From the NCBI GenBank assembly GCA_004357415.1, contig SMVY01000133.1, positions 1 to 8,211 of the forward strand: DNA of 8,211 nt, written 5' to 3'. A program made the position numbers and the translations under genes. Origin of the DNA: Gemmatimonadota bacterium. Lineage in GTDB: Bacteria > Gemmatimonadota > Gemmatimonadetes > Gemmatimonadales > GWC2-71-9. Below the pieces are notes generated by a model that searched no databases, was not told the origin of the DNA, and saw nothing but the letters and a program-made list of their open reading frames with translations. Of this stretch, positions 1 to 6,753 are shown one piece after another (the first letter of the stretch is position 1; every line of letters begins with the position of its first letter).

Positions 1-1
1 C

Positions 2-166
2 GACATCGCGGTGACCGTCCATCGAGGCGCCCGGGTTCGGCCCCTGCCTGAGGAGTCTCGCTACCTGGGGTTCATCTTTGCCCGGGGTCCCGATCCGGGC
101 ACGGTGGAGCGCGCCATTAGACAGGCCTTTGCCACGCTCGAAATCATCATCGAGCAGACGGCATAG
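2..166 (+). CDS. Probable ATP-grasp family enzyme, C-terminal fragment (5' end outside window)
   Basis: An open frame enters from the left edge and stops with TAG at 164-166, giving 54 residues that begin DIAVTVHRGARVRPLPEE and end LEIIIEQTA. The pattern 'V-R-P-L-P-E-x-x-R-Y-L-G-F-I-F-A-R-G', followed by an amphipathic helix (PGTVERAIRQAFATL), resembles the last beta-strands and closing helix of ATP-grasp carboxylate-amine ligase or biotin-carboxylase-like proteins, where a helix of this kind follows a 'G-F-I-A-x-G' strand. The catalytic ATP-binding part lies outside the window, so the substrate cannot be named. The assignment rests on pattern memory of a short tail and could be wrong. The reading frame itself is convincing because its codon use matches the neighbours and it ends just before a non-coding gap. 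The next gene begins 85 nt downstream on the same strand, so co-transcription is possible. Confidence 0.5.
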   Translation, partial: DIAVTVHRGARVRPLPEESRYLGFIFARGPDPGTVERAIRQAFATLEIIIEQTA

Positions 167-240
167 CCTCCGGCCACTTCCCGGCGCGTCACCTGCTTAT
201 ATTTGGCCGGAACACCGCCACCCAACGCAACCGATGCTCC

Positions 241-245
241 AGGAG
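241..245 (+). promoter_or_regulatory. Ribosome-binding site of the OmpA-domain gene
   Basis: AGGAG lies 6 nt before the ATG at 252. It decides the start over the in-frame upstream ATG at 78 and agrees with the signal peptide starting at 252. I see no convincing sigma-70 promoter in the 85-nt gap; TTATAT at 197-202 resembles a -10 box but has no matching -35 element. Confidence 0.7.
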
Positions 246-251
246 CCACTG

Positions 252-1766
252 ATGAGAACTACGGTCTCCGCCGTTCTGCTGGTACTCGCTCTGGGTACTC
301 TCGGCACCACTACGGCCACGGCCCAAGACCTCCGGGTCGAGATCGCGGAAGTCACTGCCAGGCTGCAGGCCGCCGGGGCGGCCAATTTGAACCTCATCGC
401 CCCGCAGGCATATACCAAGGCGCGGCAGAAGATCACCGAAGCGGAATCGGTCTATCAGCGCGGCGCCAACCCCAAGGACGTCCGCAAGAAGCTGGACGAA
501 GCCAGGGTCCAACTGGCTCGGGCGGAGAGTCTCAAGGAGATGGGCGACATCCTTCTGGGGAGTGCGTTGACCGCACGAACCGACGCCCTGGTGGCAGACG
601 CCCCGGCCCACCGCGAATCGGAAAAGAGCTGGCGGGACGCCGAGAAGGCATTGCAAAAAGCGGGTCGCAAGGTGGAATCCGGTGACCGGGACTCGGCGGT
701 TCAGGAAGCGACCAAGGCCGAGGCCGCCTACCGCGAAGCGGAGTACGAGGCCCTACGCAAAGCACTGGTGGCCGCAACCGAGGGACTTCGCCAGACCGCC
801 AAGGATCGTGACGCCCACAAGAAGGCTGCCACGACATTCTTGAGAGCAGACACCGAACTGGCGGCAGCCGAGGCGGCCTTGCGGGCCAACCGGAAGGACC
901 AGTCGGAAGCCATCGCCCACGCCATCGCCTCGGCCGACGGCTACCGTCGGGCCAGCCGCATCGCGCTCATGGTCGATGCGGTCAAGCGGAATCCGAATGC
1001 GTCCGTCGAGAAACTGGTACTCGACTACGAGGGCTACATGAGCGCCGCGGCCCAGGCCCTCAACTTCACAGCAGATTTCCGCGAGGGTCCCCAACTGGTG
1101 TCGACCCAGTTGATCGACGCCATCACCAGCCTGACCGAGGACCGCGACGCCTTGCGTACCGAGGCCTCGAGTGCCGGACTCGCCTTGGCCGAGCTCCGGG
1201 CCGAGCACGACTTCCTGGTGTTCACCAGCGACTCATTGGCGGCGCGGCTGACGATGCAGGCCGATTCGCTGGCCGCCCAACGGCAACTGCAGCAGGCCGA
1301 ACAACGGCGCATGGCCACACAACTACGGGCCCGGCAGGAGCGGGAAGCACGGATCCAGGCCGTCGGCGAACTGTTCACCGAGGACGAAGCCCAAGTGGCG
1401 ATGATCGGCAACGATCTGGTCATCCGCATGTACGGCCTCAACTTCCCGGTCGGGCTGGCGCAGATCCGGCCGGAGAGCTTCGGGCTGCTCACCAAGTTGC
1501 AGAAGGTGCTGCGGGAATTCCCCACCGATCCCATCGAGATCGCCGGGCACACGGACTCGCAGGGCAACGATCAGCGCAATCAGGCATTGAGCGAGCGCCG
1601 CGCTGCGGCAGTGCGCCAGTACCTCATAGCCAACATGGCTATTCCCGAAGTCCAGATCAGTGCGGTGGGATACGGTGAGAGCCAGCCGCTGGCGAGCAAC
1701 GAAACGCGAGAGGGCCGGGCCAAGAACCGCCGGATCGACGTACGGATCGTGCTGCCGGAGATCTAG
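252..1766 (+). CDS. OmpA-domain, helical/coiled-coil periplasmic protein (DUF4398-like N-terminus)
   Basis: A 504-residue envelope protein predicted to bind peptidoglycan. The ATG at 252 is chosen because AGGAG (241-245) lies 6 nt upstream and because a signal peptide starts exactly there: MRT, a hydrophobic core (VLLVLALGTLG), then TATA|QD with probable cleavage after A24. There is no lipobox cysteine, so it is probably a soluble periplasmic protein, not a lipoprotein. Residues about 27-230 are Ala/Glu/Lys/Arg-rich helices resembling DUF4398-type helical domains. About 293-375 is a second helical, probably coiled-coil, stretch rich in Gln/Arg/Leu. Residues about 376-504 form an OmpA-like domain with GHTDS at 432-436 and NQALSERRAAAV at 443-454. 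D435 and R450 match the spacing of E. coli OmpA D271 and R286, which hold diaminopimelate. No beta-barrel precedes the domain. It probably tethers or senses the cell wall; the partner is unknown. The same frame stays open upstream to 78, but that extension has no ribosome-binding site and would bury the signal peptide. Confidence 0.9.
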   Translation: MRTTVSAVLLVLALGTLGTTTATAQDLRVEIAEVTARLQAAGAANLNLIAPQAYTKARQKITEAESVYQRGANPKDVRKKLDEARVQLARAESLKEMGDILLGSALTARTDALVADAPAHRESEKSWRDAEKALQKAGRKVESGDRDSAVQEATKAEAAYREAEYEALRKALVAATEGLRQTAKDRDAHKKAATTFLRADTELAAAEAALRANRKDQSEAIAHAIASADGYRRASRIALMVDAVKRNPNASVEKLVLDYEGYMSAAAQALNFTADFREGPQLVSTQLIDAITSLTEDRDALRTEASSAGLALAELRAEHDFLVFTSDSLAARLTMQADSLAAQRQLQQAEQRRMATQLRARQEREARIQAVGELFTEDEAQVAMIGNDLVIRMYGLNFPVGLAQIRPESFGLLTKLQKVLREFPTDPIEIAGHTDSQGNDQRNQALSERRAAAVRQYLIANMAIPEVQISAVGYGESQPLASNETREGRAKNRRIDVRIVLPEI

Positions 1767-1775
1767 CAACTGCAA

Positions 1776-1810
1776 GGGAGGTGGAGAGAGAGGCCCTCTC
1801 GCCACCTCCC
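1776..1810. repeat. Long hairpin (inverted repeat) between the OmpA-domain and transporter genes
   Basis: GGGAGGTGG (1776-1784) pairs perfectly with CCACCTCCC (1802-1810). After one A/G mismatch (1785 with 1801), GAGAG (1786-1790) pairs with CTCTC (1796-1800), leaving a 5-nt loop. The stem is 14 base pairs plus a mismatch and begins 9 nt after the OmpA-domain stop codon. No T-run follows on either strand, so it is not a canonical intrinsic terminator. It could stabilise the 3' end of the upstream mRNA, act as a Rho-coupled or weak terminator, or limit read-through into the transporter gene 25 nt downstream. The left arm contains a Shine-Dalgarno-like GGAGG, but no sensible start codon follows it at the right distance. 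Confidence 0.65.
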
Positions 1811-1835
1811 CTCACCCCTCGCAATCAAGACCCCA

Positions 1836-3290
1836 ATGGCCTTCTCCGACGTGCGGTCAGGTGCCTCGTTACGGCAGCGCATCGGACTCGTCCTGGGCCC
1901 GGTGGTCTTTGGGCTGGCAATGGTGTTGCCTGCCCCGGCCGGCCTGTCGTCCGATGGCTGGCATGCCGCGGGGCTCGCCGGCCTAATGGCCGTGTGGTGG
2001 ATTACCGAAGCGATCCCCATCCCAGCCACCGCGTTGTTGCCACTCGTCGTGCTACCGGTGGCCGGGGTCGGCACCATGCGGGAGACCGCGGCGCCCTACG
2101 CCAACCCCATCATCTTCCTGTTCCTCGGCGGGTTCATCCTGGCCGCCGGACTCGAGGCCAGCGGACTTCACCGCCGCCTGGCGCTCGGCATCATCCGTCT
2201 GGCGGGCACCACTCCCCGGCGCCTGATCGCCGGGTTCATGGCCGCCACCGCCTTCCTCAGCATGTGGATCAGCAACACCGCCACGGTGATGATGATGTTG
2301 CCGATCGCGGTGACGACCCTAGCCGTAGTAGAACGGGACAGCGAGTCTCCGGACCCGCACCTCCCCATCGCCCTCCTACTGGGCATCGCCTACGCGGCCA
2401 ACATCGGCGGCCTGGCCACGCTGATCGGCACCCCACCCAACGCGCTGCTGGCCGGGTTCATGGAAGAGACCTATGGCGTTACCGTGGGATTCGCCCAGTG
2501 GATGACTCTTGGCCTGCCGCTGGCGCTGGTGGCCCTGCCGCTCTGCTGGCTGCTGTTGAGCCGGCTGCTGTTCCCCGTCGGCAACGGCGCGACCACGGGC
2601 GGTGACCACTTAACAGCCGAGTGGCTGTCTCGTGGACCCATGAGCCGGGCGGAGCTAGTGGTGGCCGTGGTGACGGGGGGAACGGCCCTGGCGTGGATCT
2701 TCCGCCCGGTTCTGAGCAAATGGGTTCCCGGTCTGTCGGACCCGGGCATCGCCATCGCGGGGGCGCTGCTGTTGTTTCTCATTCCGGTCGACTGGAAGCG
2801 GTTGCAGCCGGTTCTGCGGTGGAAGTCGCTGGAGCGGCTCCCGTGGGGCATCCTGATCCTGTTCGGCGGGGGCATCTCGCTGGCGTCGGCCATCCAGCGA
2901 TCCGGCTTGGCGGAGTGGATCGGCGCCGGACTCAGCGCGGTGGGAGCCTGGCCCCTCATTGGGATGGTCGCGGCCGTCACGGCCATCATCGTGTTGCTCA
3001 CCGAGATCACCAGCAACACGGCCACCGCCGCGACCTTCCTCCCGGTGGTGGCCGCCCTGGCCGTGGCCAGCGGCCTCGATCCGTTGGTGTTGGCGGCGCC
3101 GGCGGCTCTGGCCGCGAGTTGCGCCTTCATGCTCCCGGTGGCCACACCACCCAACGCCATCGTCTACGCCAGCGAGCGGGTCCCCATCATCGCCATGATC
3201 CGGGCGGGGCTGGTCCTCAACGTCATGATGGTGCTGTTGATCACGGTGATGTCCTTGGGAATCCTGAGGCTGTGGGGGAGTACTCCCTAG
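1836..3290 (+). CDS. SLC13/DASS-family sodium-coupled anion (dicarboxylate/sulfate-type) symporter
   Basis: A 484-residue inner-membrane transporter, the normal size for the divalent anion:Na+ symporter family (VcINDY, NaDC, SLC13). The two family signatures are both present and symmetrically placed: S146-N147-T148 in the first half with TPPN at 199-202, and S393-N394-T395 in the second half with TPPN at 437-440, inside the sodium-sulfate-symporter signature FMLPVATPPNAIVY. In VcINDY the two SNT motifs contact the carboxylate substrate and Na+ sites. Hydrophobic segments run through most of the chain, with a polar cytoplasmic loop around residues 250-268. Preserved motifs imply a working transporter. 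Substrate is undecided between C4-dicarboxylates, citrate and sulfate. The ATG at 1836 is the only ATG between the preceding in-frame stop (1764-1766, the OmpA-domain stop) and the first membrane helix, but no Shine-Dalgarno sequence is seen before it. The gene is 69 nt downstream of the OmpA-domain gene, with a hairpin between them. Confidence 0.92.
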   Translation: MAFSDVRSGASLRQRIGLVLGPVVFGLAMVLPAPAGLSSDGWHAAGLAGLMAVWWITEAIPIPATALLPLVVLPVAGVGTMRETAAPYANPIIFLFLGGFILAAGLEASGLHRRLALGIIRLAGTTPRRLIAGFMAATAFLSMWISNTATVMMMLPIAVTTLAVVERDSESPDPHLPIALLLGIAYAANIGGLATLIGTPPNALLAGFMEETYGVTVGFAQWMTLGLPLALVALPLCWLLLSRLLFPVGNGATTGGDHLTAEWLSRGPMSRAELVVAVVTGGTALAWIFRPVLSKWVPGLSDPGIAIAGALLLFLIPVDWKRLQPVLRWKSLERLPWGILILFGGGISLASAIQRSGLAEWIGAGLSAVGAWPLIGMVAAVTAIIVLLTEITSNTATAATFLPVVAALAVASGLDPLVLAAPAALAASCAFMLPVATPPNAIVYASERVPIIAMIRAGLVLNVMMVLLITVMSLGILRLWGSTP

Positions 3291-3361
3291 GGTTCCGGGT
3301 TGGGCGCCCACCGGGCGGCGGTCATTCACCCAGAGGTGTGATCCGTTCGACCAGACCAGTA

Positions 3362-3745
3362 TCAGGACGGCAGCAGCGCGCCCGCGGGAACGTGTAGGGC
3401 ATCACGCAGCTTCTTGATCTGCCCAAGTGAGAGATCCCGCTTCCCCGCGAAGAAATCCGATACCCGGCTTGTTCCACCCATGATGATCGCGAGATCAGCT
3501 CGAGACCAATCGTGCTGCCGGAGCATGAAGGCGACGACCTCCTGCGGGGTGGCGTATTGGTCGAGGGTGTAGTGCTCTTCGTCGTAGGCCTTGACGAGGA
3601 GCTCGAGCAACTCCATCAGATCGTGATCCGCCGTGCCCGGATGTGGGGCCATATCGATCAACGTGATCAACGCCTCGTGGGCGGCGTCGTAATCCTCGTC
3701 GGACCGAATCGGTCTCGGGGGCGTCAGGATGTCAGTGATTTGCAT
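3362..3745 (-). CDS. HigA-type antitoxin / XRE-like HTH regulator, apparently without its toxin
   Basis: A 127-residue protein matching the HigA (COG5499) antitoxin layout. The N-terminal helical part carries the family pattern IRSDEDYDAA (13-22), then 'PGTADHDLMELLELLVKAYDEEH' (36-58) and TPQEVVAFML. A Cro/C1-type helix-turn-helix covers about residues 68-125, with SRADLAIIMGGTSRVSDFFAGKR containing the recognition helix and LSLGQIKKLRDALHVPAGALL closing the fold. In known systems HigA binds and neutralises the HigB mRNA-interferase toxin and represses its own operon. Here the upstream neighbour on the same strand, 45 nt away, is a channel gene. The downstream side (3291-3361) is too short for a toxin, so it is an orphan in this window. 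The start at MQITDIL (ATG complement at 3743-3745) is preferred because a purine-rich GAGAGGG lies about 4 nt upstream; a longer start at 3787 would add 14 residues overlapping the channel gene's end. It could be a stand-alone regulator or act on a toxin elsewhere. Confidence 0.85.
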   Translation of the reverse strand: MQITDILTPPRPIRSDEDYDAAHEALITLIDMAPHPGTADHDLMELLELLVKAYDEEHYTLDQYATPQEVVAFMLRQHDWSRADLAIIMGGTSRVSDFFAGKRDLSLGQIKKLRDALHVPAGALLPS

Positions 3746-3790
3746 GGGTCCCTCTCGTCTCTTCAAGGCCGCCGTCCTGCCTGCCACACG

Positions 3791-4714
3791 TCAAGCGGGC
3801 GATGCCTTGGCGCCGGGCTTCCCTTCCGCAACATTGTGATAGAATCGCGTGGTGGGATAGGCGAAGTCGACGTCGTCCCGCTTGGCGAATTCGGTCAGGA
3901 TGGCCTCCCAGATCTCCTCGGACACCACCCGCCGCCGGCGGGCGTGAACGACGTAGCGGAGCGTGAGCAGCACGCCGCTGTCCCGGACGCTGGTATAGAC
4001 GACGGGATCGAACGACATGCTGCTGATGAAGAATTTCTCCCGGGCCCGGGCAATTTGGGCGGCGGCCACGTCGGTGGCCGATGCGGCGTGCTTGGCCGAC
4101 AGGTCGGCCAGCATGGACTTGGCGGCGCGCCAGTCGCTCTCGAAGGTGACCAGCACGGCAAGCTCGTCCCAGATGTACTGGAAGCCGCGGGTGTAGTTGG
4201 CCAGTCCCGCGGTGATCACCATGGCGTTGGGAATGTGAATCAGCCGGCCGGTGGTTTGGTCGGCATCGGCCCAATTGCCGATTTCCAACAGGGTGAACTG
4301 GAACAGCCGGATATCGACGACGTCACCGGTGAACTTGTTGATCTCGATCCGGTCGCCCAGCTCGAACGGCTTGCGCCATACGATGAACCCCCACCCCGCC
4401 ATGTTGGTGAGGATGTCCTTCATGGCAATGGCCAAACCGGCCGACACCAAACCGAGGTATGTCGCCAACCCACTAAGGACCGAAGACCAGATACTGGCGA
4501 TGCCGATGAAGCCGAAGACTACCGCCACGTACTGGGTCGCCTTGCTCCACCGGTAGCGGACCCCGTGGTCCTTGACCGTACGGGCAATCCCCAACATGAT
4601 CAGCCGCCGCGACAGCCACAGCACCAGAATCCACATCAGCGACGACAGCAGGCGGCCTTGCATGGCCGGTGACATGCCGAACTGGGTGCGGAACCACTCG
4701 CTTACCGATTCCAT
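3791..4714 (-). CDS. MscS-family small-conductance mechanosensitive ion channel
   Basis: A 307-residue membrane channel of the MscS superfamily. Hydrophobic helices lie at about residues 22-43, 60-80 and 82-113. The third is the pore-lining helix and continues into the conserved beta-domain entry RKPFELGDRIEI (114-125), then TGDVVDIRLFQFT, the hallmark of MscS middle domains. Further on, GRLIHIPNAMVITAGLANYT matches the conserved 'PN...x-N-Y/x-T' block. The remaining roughly 120 residues form the cytosolic alpha/beta C-terminal domain. MscS channels open under membrane tension and release solutes on osmotic downshift. The ATG at 4714 is chosen because it precedes the first membrane helix by about 20 residues, and GGGTGAG (complement of 4718-4724) gives a weak ribosome-binding site. 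A 5-bp hairpin (4726-4741, GCCGC/GCGGC) lies directly before that site and might modulate translation. The frame stays open upstream as far as 5413, but this overlaps the DUF3179 gene and has no protein-like character. The HigA-like gene lies 45 nt downstream and may share the transcript. Confidence 0.9.
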   Translation of the reverse strand: MESVSEWFRTQFGMSPAMQGRLLSSLMWILVLWLSRRLIMLGIARTVKDHGVRYRWSKATQYVAVVFGFIGIASIWSSVLSGLATYLGLVSAGLAIAMKDILTNMAGWGFIVWRKPFELGDRIEINKFTGDVVDIRLFQFTLLEIGNWADADQTTGRLIHIPNAMVITAGLANYTRGFQYIWDELAVLVTFESDWRAAKSMLADLSAKHAASATDVAAAQIARAREKFFISSMSFDPVVYTSVRDSGVLLTLRYVVHARRRRVVSEEIWEAILTEFAKRDDVDFAYPTTRFYHNVAEGKPGAKASPA

Positions 4715-4948
4715 AGGCTCACCCGGCCGCTTCGCTGCGGCAGTGTCAGGAATCACCAACTGGACGTTCCCCCGGAACGGCGGGCACTCTGGGGCACCGG
4801 GGGCCAGCTTGAAAGATGCCGGGCCACGGCCAGAATGGAAACCGTGAGAAACTGCACGATGGTACCGAGGCCGTGAGACGGAACCCCGGGCCCGAAGGCA
4901 CTGTTCTACCCATGTGCCTCCCGACCTCACCTTAGCTGACGAGTACCC
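4715..4948. other. Divergent intergenic region between the MscS and DUF3179 genes
   Basis: These 234 nt must contain the promoters of both outward-facing genes, but I could not identify convincing -35/-10 pairs. Visible structure includes a perfect 6-bp inverted repeat CGTTCC-CCC-GGAACG (4765-4779), a 5-bp hairpin at 4726-4741, and two copies of CCGTGAGA (4842-4849 and 4871-4878, 29 nt apart). No riboswitch consensus was recognised and no coding frame looks protein-like. Confidence 0.4.
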
Positions 4949-6049
4949 ATGGCCACGCTTCGTTACGTCATCACGGTCGCGCTGTTGGGCAGCGCGCTCG
5001 GCGCCCCCGCCCCCGCCGCCGCCCAATGGAAGACCGATTTCGACAAACACACCGTCCCCCTCGACGAAATCACCTCGGGAGGGCCACCGAAAGACGGCAT
5101 TCCCGCCATCGACCGGCCGGTCTTCGTCTCGGTGGCACAGGCCGACGAGTGGCTGGGTGACCGGGAGCCGGTGGTGGTTGTGGAATACGGTGGGGAAACC
5201 AAGGCGTACCCCCTGCAGATCCTCATTTGGCATGAGATCGTCAACGACGAAATCGGTGGTTTGCCGGTGAGCGTGACTTTCTGTCCGTTGTGCAACACGG
5301 CCCTGGCGTTCGACCGGCGCTTCGACGGCCGGGTGCTCGACTTCGGGACCACCGGAAAGCTGCGGCACTCGGATCTCGTCATGTACGACCGCCAGACCGA
5401 AACCTGGTGGCAACAGGCGAGTGGTGAGGGCATCGTCGGCACCTACGCCGGACGGCGCCTGACGTTGGTGAGCGCACCTCTGGTGAGTTGGAAGCAGTAC
5501 AAGGAGGAATATCCCGAGGGCCGCGTCCTATCGCGCCAAACAGGCTTTACCCGCAACTACGGTCGCAACCCCTATCAGCGGTACGACACGCGCAAGAGCC
5601 CCTTCGACCACTTCTTCAGCGGGCGCCGGGACGGACGGCTTCCTGCCATGGAGCGGGTGGTGGCTCTGACCGAGGGCGATTCCAGCGTGGCCTACTCGAT
5701 GTCAGCCCTGGAGGATGGTCCCGTCATCAACGACAGCTTCAGCGGGCGGCCGATCGTGGTGTTGTGGGCTCCGGGAACCGCCAGCGCGCTCGACGCGTCG
5801 GCCATCGCCGATGGGCGCGACGTCGGGTCTACCGGGGTGTTCGGCCGGGAACTCGACAGCCGGATACTGACGTTCGAGTCCGTCGGTCCGGGCCGCTATC
5901 GGGACGGGGAGACCGGATCGACCTGGAACGTCTTCGGCCGGGCCACCAGTGGCCCACTGGCGGGCCGGCGGCTGGACCCGATCCCCCACGGCAACCACTT
6001 CTGGTTTGCCTGGGCCGTGTTCATGCCCGATACCCGGGTCGAGTCGTAA
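4949..6049 (+). CDS. Secreted DUF3179-family protein
   Basis: A 366-residue exported protein of the DUF3179 family, whose biochemical function is not established. An N-terminal signal peptide (MATLRYVITVALLGSALGAP, then APAAAQW) is probably cleaved around residue 25-26. The family signatures are clear and in order: GIPAIDRPVFVSVAQADEWL; the AYPLQILIWHEIVND block; FCPLCNTALAFDRR with C112 and C115 as a C-P-L-C pair; GKLRHSDLVMYDRQTETWWQQ; and, later, TGFTRNYGRNPYQRYD. I noticed no cysteines other than this CxxC, so the pair may bind a metal or form a redox disulfide in the periplasm; this is inference. The C-terminal quarter carries 'STWNVFGRATSGPLAGRRL' and HGNHFWFAWAVF, also typical of the family. 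The length is normal. The start fits the signal peptide; the upstream ribosome-binding site is poor. The gene is divergent from the MscS gene and ends 18 nt before the convergent CBS gene. No neighbouring gene explains its role. Confidence 0.9.
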   Translation: MATLRYVITVALLGSALGAPAPAAAQWKTDFDKHTVPLDEITSGGPPKDGIPAIDRPVFVSVAQADEWLGDREPVVVVEYGGETKAYPLQILIWHEIVNDEIGGLPVSVTFCPLCNTALAFDRRFDGRVLDFGTTGKLRHSDLVMYDRQTETWWQQASGEGIVGTYAGRRLTLVSAPLVSWKQYKEEYPEGRVLSRQTGFTRNYGRNPYQRYDTRKSPFDHFFSGRRDGRLPAMERVVALTEGDSSVAYSMSALEDGPVINDSFSGRPIVVLWAPGTASALDASAIADGRDVGSTGVFGRELDSRILTFESVGPGRYRDGETGSTWNVFGRATSGPLAGRRLDPIPHGNHFWFAWAVFMPDTRVES

Positions 6050-6067
6050 CCGAGCGAACCGGCCGCC

Positions 6068-6466
6068 TTACAGTTTGCCGTTGGCGAACGCCTGCACCAC
6101 GTCGCTTTGAGACAGCACGCCCACCAGGATATCGCCCTCGACGACGAAGACGCGGTGAATGCCCAGGTACAACATCTCCTGGGCGGCCTTCTTGACGTCA
6201 TCGTCGGGCGCCACGTACTGGGGCTGGGGCGTCATCAAGTCCTCGACGCGGGTGTCGCCGAGCAACGCTCCCACGTCGCCGTCGCGACGCTCGGCGAGCG
6301 CTTCGAGGAGATCGGACGTGGACAGCACACCGACGAACTTGCCGTGAGTGTCGAGTACCGGCAGCGCCAGCACGTGGGCATCCACCAGCATAGTGAGGGC
6401 CTCCCCGAGAGAGGCATCAGTGGCAATCGTGACCAAATCGGTCTGCATCAGGTCGGAGATCTTCAT
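6068..6466 (-). CDS. Stand-alone tandem CBS-domain protein
   Basis: A 132-residue cytoplasmic protein made of just two CBS motifs, i.e. one Bateman module. CBS1 spans about residues 1-60 (KISDLMQTDLVTIATDASLG ... GKFVGVLSTSDLLEAL). CBS2 spans about 73-132 (VEDLMTPQPQYVAPDD ... GDILVGVLSQSDVVQAF). Both copies keep the G-V-L-S-x-S-D end motif, whose Ser and Asp normally contact the ribose of bound adenine nucleotides (AMP, ATP, SAM or c-di-AMP in different members). Such small proteins usually act as energy or ligand sensors for a partner; the partner is not obvious here. The ATG complement at 6464-6466 has GAGG about 6 nt upstream. It converges on DUF3179 with an 18-nt gap that holds no terminator, so the two transcripts may overlap. 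No fused effector domain is present, and the short length is normal for this type. Confidence 0.92.
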   Translation of the reverse strand: MKISDLMQTDLVTIATDASLGEALTMLVDAHVLALPVLDTHGKFVGVLSTSDLLEALAERRDGDVGALLGDTRVEDLMTPQPQYVAPDDDVKKAAQEMLYLGIHRVFVVEGDILVGVLSQSDVVQAFANGKL

Positions 6467-6753
6467 GACGGCCTCGCAAGTATGGTCCCGGGGCCACGCC
6501 CTCGCGGCACCCTGGTAGCACGATATCGGGATAGGTATGAAGATGTCCTGAAGGGACCTTGAGCAATTCCTGAAGAAACCGGGGCCGCTGGGAAGCGGCC
6601 GCTGTCAACTTCCTGGCCCCGAACGACGTATCTTCATATAGAGTTCAAGATGCGCCATTCTGACCGTTACCCCGGTGTGCGGGCCTTTGGGCCCGCTTTT
6701 CGTCTTCCCTCACACCCATCCGGGTGGGGAGAAGCCGCGGCTGGGGGTGTGTC
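6467..6753. other. Divergent intergenic region upstream of the CBS and TonB-like genes
   Basis: These 287 nt contain no convincing protein gene or tRNA. They hold a GC-rich hairpin (GGCCGCT/AGCGGCC, 6583-6589 with 6594-6600, loop GGGA). An alternative pairing of GGGGCC (6581-6586) with GGCCCC (6615-6620) would exclude it. An AT-rich patch (6629-6642, with CATATA) could contain a -10 element, though no good -35 box was found. A rho-independent terminator lies at 6679-6700. The combination suggests a transcribed leader or small RNA on the plus strand ending at about 6700-6706. Confidence 0.45.
6679..6700 (+). terminator. Rho-independent terminator in the leader of the TonB-like gene
   Basis: GCGGGCC (6679-6685), loop TTTG (6686-6689) and GGCCCGC (6690-6696) form a perfect 7-bp GC stem followed directly by TTTT and then CGTCTT. 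This is the standard intrinsic terminator form on the plus strand; the reverse strand has no T-run. It lies 54 nt before the ATG at 6754 and downstream of no plus-strand gene nearer than DUF3179 (ends 6049). It must end a small RNA, act as an attenuator for the TonB-like gene, or close a long DUF3179 transcript running antisense across the CBS gene. Confidence 0.75.

Noticed and set aside
78..251. 58-codon N-terminal extension of the OmpA-domain protein
   Set aside because: It overlaps the end of the upstream gene, has no ribosome-binding site, and would place the signal peptide internally; the ATG at 252 has both an RBS and a signal peptide directly after it.
2471..3160. Long minus-strand open frame opposite the transporter gene
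   Set aside because: It is the shadow of a GC-rich membrane-protein gene whose plus-strand product carries all family motifs; the minus-strand product has no recognisable domain.
3291..3361. Terminator between the converging transporter and HigA-like genes
   Set aside because: The palindrome TGGGCGCCCA (3301-3310) is too short and has no T-run on either side.
4715..5413. Upstream in-frame extension of the MscS gene into the DUF3179 gene on the other strand
   Set aside because: The extension is antisense to a clear DUF3179 coding region, is low-complexity, and adds nothing resembling an MscS N-terminus. Lack of stops is common in GC-rich DNA.
6583..6600. GC-rich hairpin considered as a terminator for the CBS transcript or a plus-strand transcript
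   Set aside because: No T-run follows on either strand, and the CBS gene runs away from it; kept only as possible RNA structure.
6467..6678. tRNA or other known RNA gene before the terminator
   Set aside because: GTTCAAG at 6643-6649 recalls a T-loop, but no acceptor, D-arm or anticodon stem can be folded around it. No 6S, SRP or tmRNA hallmark was recognised.
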